9,166 nt of DNA from JBDSEG01 sp039920165 (GTDB lineage Bacteria > Pseudomonadota > Gammaproteobacteria > Burkholderiales > Burkholderiaceae_C), in the NCBI GenBank assembly GCA_039920165.1, contig JBDSEG010000236.1, positions 1 through 9,166 of the forward strand, read 5' to 3'. The notes beneath the pieces are model-generated. The model worked only from the letters and a program-made list of their open reading frames with translations. It was not told the origin of the DNA and ran no database searches. Both the position numbers and the translations under genes were made by a program. Of this stretch, positions 5,964 to 9,166 are shown in pieces. The first letter of the stretch is position 1; every line of letters begins with the position of its first letter.

Positions 5964-5969
5964 CCAAGC

Positions 5970-7523
5970 ATGAACCTGAATCCCGCAGAGATTTCCGAAC
6001 TGATCAAGAGTCGCATCGAGGGCCTGGAGGCTTCGGTCGACATCCGCAACCAGGGCACCGTGGTGTCGGTGACCGACGGCATCTGCCGCATCCACGGGTT
6101 GTCGGACGCGATGCAGGGCGAGATGCTCGAATTCCCGGCCGCACCCGATGGCTCGCCCACGTTCGGCCTGGCGCTGAACCTCGAGCGCGACTCGGTCGGC
6201 TCGGTGATCCTTGGCGAATACGAACACATCTCCGAGGGCGATACGGTCAAGTGCACCGGCCGGATTCTCGAGGTGCCGGTCGGACCCGAACTGAAGGGTC
6301 GCGTTGTCAATGCGCTCGGCCAGCCGATCGACGGCAAGGGCCCGATCAACGCCAAGATGCAGATGCCGATCGAGAAGATTGCGCCCGGCGTGATCGCCCG
6401 CAAGTCGGTCGACCAGCCGATGCAGACCGGGCTCAAGTCGATCGACTCGATGGTTCCGATCGGCCGCGGCCAGCGCGAACTGATCATCGGCGACCGTCAG
6501 ACCGGGAAGACTGCGGTCGCGATCGACACCATCATCAATCAGCGCGGTCAGAACATGACCTGCATCTACGTCGCGATCGGGCAGAAGGCTTCGTCGGTCA
6601 AGAACGTGGTGCGCGCGCTCGAAGCCAACGGCGCGATGGAAGACACCATCGTCGTCGCTGCCACCGCGGCCGAATCGGCGGCGATGCAGTACGTGTCGGC
6701 CTATTCGGGCTGCACGATGGGCGAGTATTTCCGCGACCGCGGCGAAGACGCACTGATCGTCTACGACGATCTTTCCAAGCAGGCCGTGGCCTACCGCCAG
6801 GTCTCGCTGCTGCTGCGCCGACCGCCGGGCCGCGAAGCCTACCCGGGCGATGTGTTCTACCTGCACAGCCGTCTTCTCGAACGCGCGGCTCGCGTCAGCG
6901 TCGACTATGTCGAGGCGTTCACGCAAGGTGCGGTCAAGGGCAAGACCGGCTCACTGACCGCGCTGCCGATCATCGAGACGCAGGCCGGCGACGTGTCGGC
7001 CTTCGTGCCGACCAACGTGATCTCGATCACCGACGGCCAGATCTTTCTCGAGACCTCGCTGTTCAACGCCGGCATCCGGCCCGCCATCAACGCCGGCATC
7101 TCGGTCTCGCGGGTCGGCTCGGCGGCGCAGACCAAGGTCATCAAGGCCCAGTCGGGCGGCATCCGCACCGACCTTGCCCAATACCGCGAACTCGCGGCCT
7201 TCGCTCAGTTCGCATCGGACCTGGATGAGGCCACGCGCAAGCAGCTCGACCGCGGCGCCCGCGTCACCGAACTCCTCAAGCAGAACCAGTATTCGCCTCA
7301 GCCGATCAGCCTGATGGGCGCGACGCTCTTCGCGGTGAACAAGGGGTTCATGGACGATATCGACGTGAAGAAGATCCTCGCCTTCGAGCACGGCCTGCAC
7401 ACCCACCTGAAGACCAGCCACGCGGCGCTGCTGAAGAAGATGGAGGACAGCAAGGCGCTCGACAAGGACGCCGAGGCCGAATTGACGAGCGCGCTCGGTG
7501 CGTTCAAGAAGTCATTCGCCTGA
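5970..7523 (+). CDS. atpA: F0F1 ATP synthase subunit alpha
   Basis: Subunit alpha, 517 residues (E. coli 513), is the regulatory nucleotide-binding partner of beta in the F1 hexamer. It shows the N-terminal NPAEISELIK helix, a beta-barrel domain (about 25-95), and the P-loop GDRQTGKT at 174-181 with K180 and T181. The alpha/beta signature PAINAGISVS is at 371-380. R381 in SRVGSAAQ is the arginine finger equivalent to E. coli alpha-R376 that completes the catalytic site on beta. The C-terminal helical domain (about 390-517) is complete. The 54-base gap from atpH contains only the ribosome binding site. The start is taken at 5970 on the strength of TTGGAG and family alignment. No anomaly in codon use or sequence is visible. 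Confidence 0.98.
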   Translation: MNLNPAEISELIKSRIEGLEASVDIRNQGTVVSVTDGICRIHGLSDAMQGEMLEFPAAPDGSPTFGLALNLERDSVGSVILGEYEHISEGDTVKCTGRILEVPVGPELKGRVVNALGQPIDGKGPINAKMQMPIEKIAPGVIARKSVDQPMQTGLKSIDSMVPIGRGQRELIIGDRQTGKTAVAIDTIINQRGQNMTCIYVAIGQKASSVKNVVRALEANGAMEDTIVVAATAAESAAMQYVSAYSGCTMGEYFRDRGEDALIVYDDLSKQAVAYRQVSLLLRRPPGREAYPGDVFYLHSRLLERAARVSVDYVEAFTQGAVKGKTGSLTALPIIETQAGDVSAFVPTNVISITDGQIFLETSLFNAGIRPAINAGISVSRVGSAAQTKVIKAQSGGIRTDLAQYRELAAFAQFASDLDEATRKQLDRGARVTELLKQNQYSPQPISLMGATLFAVNKGFMDDIDVKKILAFEHGLHTHLKTSHAALLKKMEDSKALDKDAEAELTSALGAFKKSFA

Positions 7524-7556
7524 CCGCGCTTCGACTCCCGTTCAAGGACATTCTTC

Positions 7557-8438
7557 ATGGCAGCTGGTAAAGAGATCCGCGGCAAGATCAAGAGCTTCGA
7601 GAACACCCGCAAGATCACCAAGGCCATGGAAATGGTCTCGGTCGCGAAGATGCGCAAGGCTCAGGAGCGCATGCGCGCGGCCCGGCCCTATGCCGACAAG
7701 ATCCGCAACCTCGCCGCCAACCTCGCGACCGCGACCCCCGAATACAAGCATCCGTTCATGCGCGTCCACGAGGGCGCCAAGTCGGTCGGATTCATTCTGG
7801 TCACGACCGACAAGGGCCTGTGCGGCGGATTGAACACCAACGTACTGCGCGCGGTCACGGCCAAGCTGCGCGAGGTCGAGGCCTCGGGGCAGAAGAGCGA
7901 ATCGGTGGCGATCGGCAACAAGGGCCTGGGTTTCCTGAACCGCATCGGCGCGCCGGTCGTCTCGCACGTCACCCACCTGGGTGACAAGCCGACGCTCGAA
8001 AAGCTGATCGGCCCGGTCAAGGTGCTGCTCGACGCGTATGCGGCAGGCAAGCTGTCGGCGGTCTACCTCTGCTACACGCGCTTCATCAACACCATCAAGC
8101 AAGAGCCGATGGTGCAGCAGCTGTTGCCGCTGTCGGCCGAGAGCCTGACCGTCGAGAAGGACGCCGAAGGGCAGGCGCTGCGCTGGGACTATCTGTACGA
8201 ACCCGACGCCGAGGCCGTGATCGACGAGCTGCTGGTGCGCTATACCGAAGCGCTCGTCTTCCAGGCGCTGGCCGAGAACATGGCGAGCGAGCATTCGGCG
8301 CGCATGGTGGCGATGAAGGCGGCGACGGACAACGCCGGCAACCTGATCGCCGAGTTGAAGCTCATCTACAACCGCACCCGCCAGGCGGCGATCACCAAAG
8401 AGCTGTCCGAGATCGTCGCCGGCGCGGCCGCGGTCTGA
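7557..8438 (+). CDS. atpG: F0F1 ATP synthase subunit gamma
   Basis: Subunit gamma, 293 residues, is the central rotor shaft that turns inside the alpha/beta hexamer and couples to the c-ring. The N-terminal coiled-coil helix reads IRGKIKSFENTRKITKAMEM and continues VSVAKMRKAQ (7-36). TTDKGLCGGLN (83-93) is the conserved start of the globular domain. The C-terminal helix ends in ITKELSEIVAGAAA (279-292), which fits the PROSITE gamma signature residue by residue. ATG 7557 has AAGGA at 7544-7548, eight bases upstream, and lies 33 bases after the atpA stop. The length is a few residues above E. coli (287) through small loop insertions, as is common in this group. Confidence 0.97.
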   Translation: MAAGKEIRGKIKSFENTRKITKAMEMVSVAKMRKAQERMRAARPYADKIRNLAANLATATPEYKHPFMRVHEGAKSVGFILVTTDKGLCGGLNTNVLRAVTAKLREVEASGQKSESVAIGNKGLGFLNRIGAPVVSHVTHLGDKPTLEKLIGPVKVLLDAYAAGKLSAVYLCYTRFINTIKQEPMVQQLLPLSAESLTVEKDAEGQALRWDYLYEPDAEAVIDELLVRYTEALVFQALAENMASEHSARMVAMKAATDNAGNLIAELKLIYNRTRQAAITKELSEIVAGAAAV

Positions 8439-8441
8439 CAA

Positions 8442-8457
8442 CAACCGCAAGCGGTTG
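8442..8457 (+). repeat. Perfect inverted repeat in the atpG-atpD gap
   Basis: CAACCGCAAGCGGTTG begins three bases after the atpG stop. As RNA it folds into a 6-bp stem with a CAAG tetraloop. As DNA it is two 7-base arms around AA. No T-tract follows, and the atpD Shine-Dalgarno (GAGGA, 8476-8480) lies 18 bases beyond. It could be a small processing or stability hairpin, or simply a chance repeat. The two-base spacer does not resemble any operator I recognise. Confidence 0.5.
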
Positions 8458-8487
8458 ACCAAGAATCGATTGAACGAGGATACGAAC

Positions 8488-9166
8488 ATGGCGCAAGCCC
8501 AGACCCTGACCCAGACCCAAGGCAAGATCGTCCAGTGCATCGGCGCGGTGGTCGACGTCGAATTCCCGCGCGATGAGATGCCCAAGATCTACGACGCGCT
8601 CAAGCTCGAAGGCGGCCAGCTGACGCTCGAAGTCCAACAGCAGCTCGGCGACGGCGTCGTGCGCACCATCGCGCTCGGTTCGTCGGACGGCCTGCGCCGG
8701 GGCCTGATGGTGACCAACACCGGCAAACCGATCATGGTGCCGGTCGGGCGCGCGACGCTCGGCCGCATCATGGACGTGCTCGGCCGCCCGATCGACGAGC
8801 GCGGCGAAGTCTCGCAAGAGCTGACGATGTCGATCCACCGCAAGCCGCCGGCCTACGACGAGCTGTCGCCGTCGCAGGACCTGCTCGAGACCGGCATCAA
8901 GGTGATCGACCTCGTCTGCCCCTTCGCCAAGGGCGGCAAGGTCGGCCTGTTCGGCGGTGCCGGCGTCGGCAAGACCGTCAACATGATGGAGCTGATCAAC
9001 AACATCGCCAAGGCGCACAGCGGCCTGTCGGTGTTCGCGGGCGTCGGCGAGCGCACCCGCGAGGGCAACGACTTCTATCACGAGATGGCCGACTCGGGCG
9101 TCGTCAACCTCGAGAACCTCGGCGAGTCGAAGGTCGCGATGGTCTACGGCCAGATGAACGAGCCGC
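8488..9166 (+). CDS. atpD: F0F1 ATP synthase subunit beta, N-terminal part (3' end outside window)
   Basis: The first 226 residues of subunit beta, the catalytic subunit that makes ATP from ADP and phosphate. The frame is open to the right edge. It starts with a short tail MAQAQTLTQTQ, then GKIVQCIGAVVDVEFPRDEM (12-31), the beta-barrel domain. The P-loop GGAGVGKT is at 156-163 with K162 (E. coli K155). VGERTREGNDF (186-196) holds the catalytic glutamate E188 (E. coli E181) and R189 (E. coli R182). The last residues, MVYGQMNEP, lead toward the adenine-binding region outside the window. The start is supported by GAGGA at 8476-8480, seven bases upstream. About half of the roughly 465-470 residues typical of the family is present. 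The wording is characteristic of Burkholderiales. atpC is expected after this gene. Confidence 0.97.
   Translation, partial: MAQAQTLTQTQGKIVQCIGAVVDVEFPRDEMPKIYDALKLEGGQLTLEVQQQLGDGVVRTIALGSSDGLRRGLMVTNTGKPIMVPVGRATLGRIMDVLGRPIDERGEVSQELTMSIHRKPPAYDELSPSQDLLETGIKVIDLVCPFAKGGKVGLFGGAGVGKTVNMMELINNIAKAHSGLSVFAGVGERTREGNDFYHEMADSGVVNLENLGESKVAMVYGQMNEP

Noticed and set aside
5958..5969. TTG at 5958 as the atpA start
   Set aside because: The TTG belongs to the TTGGAG ribosome binding site, and the family start is MNLNPAEIS at 5970.
1..9166. A new defence, mobile or biosynthetic system
   Set aside because: All genes fall into known families. No repeats, integrase, transposase, CRISPR-like array or composition break was seen. 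The operon is a standard housekeeping ATP synthase cluster.

Overview
The window is high-GC DNA from a Gram-negative bacterium, most likely a betaproteobacterium of the order Burkholderiales. This is inferred from two things: the wording of the ATP synthase subunits (for example the beta subunit start with GKIVQCIGAVVDVEFPRDEM, and an AtpI with a hydrophilic N-terminal extension) and strong G/C bias at third codon positions throughout. The genus cannot be fixed by eye.

Left part (1-2872): an accessory but ordinary neighbourhood. The 3' end of a cytochrome b561-type membrane gene enters from the left edge. It is followed on the same strand, with gaps of 35 and 22 bases, by a GNAT N-acetyltransferase and an aldose 1-epimerase-like mutarotase. 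These three could share a transcript. A metallo-beta-lactamase-fold hydrolase of the NAPE-PLD-like group, with an N-terminal export or anchor segment, lies convergently on the minus strand. Its stop codon is only 12 bases from the epimerase stop. A 194-base divergent intergenic region separates it from the ATP synthase operon.

Right part (3043-9166): the F1Fo ATP synthase operon in canonical order atpI-atpB-atpE-atpF-atpH-atpA-atpG-atpD, running off the right edge inside atpD. atpC would be expected next. The Fo genes (a, c, b) build the membrane proton path and the c-ring. The F1 genes (delta, alpha, gamma, beta) build the catalytic head and rotor. atpI encodes the accessory membrane protein that supports c-ring assembly. 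Catalytic and proton-path residues are intact in every subunit that can be read. The operon has a perfect TATAAT -10 box 19 bases before the atpI ATG, an atpE leader resembling the E. coli atpE translational enhancer, and stem-loops in the atpE-atpF and atpG-atpD gaps.

The window shows no mobile element, CRISPR array, tRNA or rRNA, and I see no evidence for an undescribed system. The points worth a second look are regulatory details of the atp operon and the bacterial NAPE-PLD-like enzyme next to it. No gene-free stretch exceeds 300 bases.
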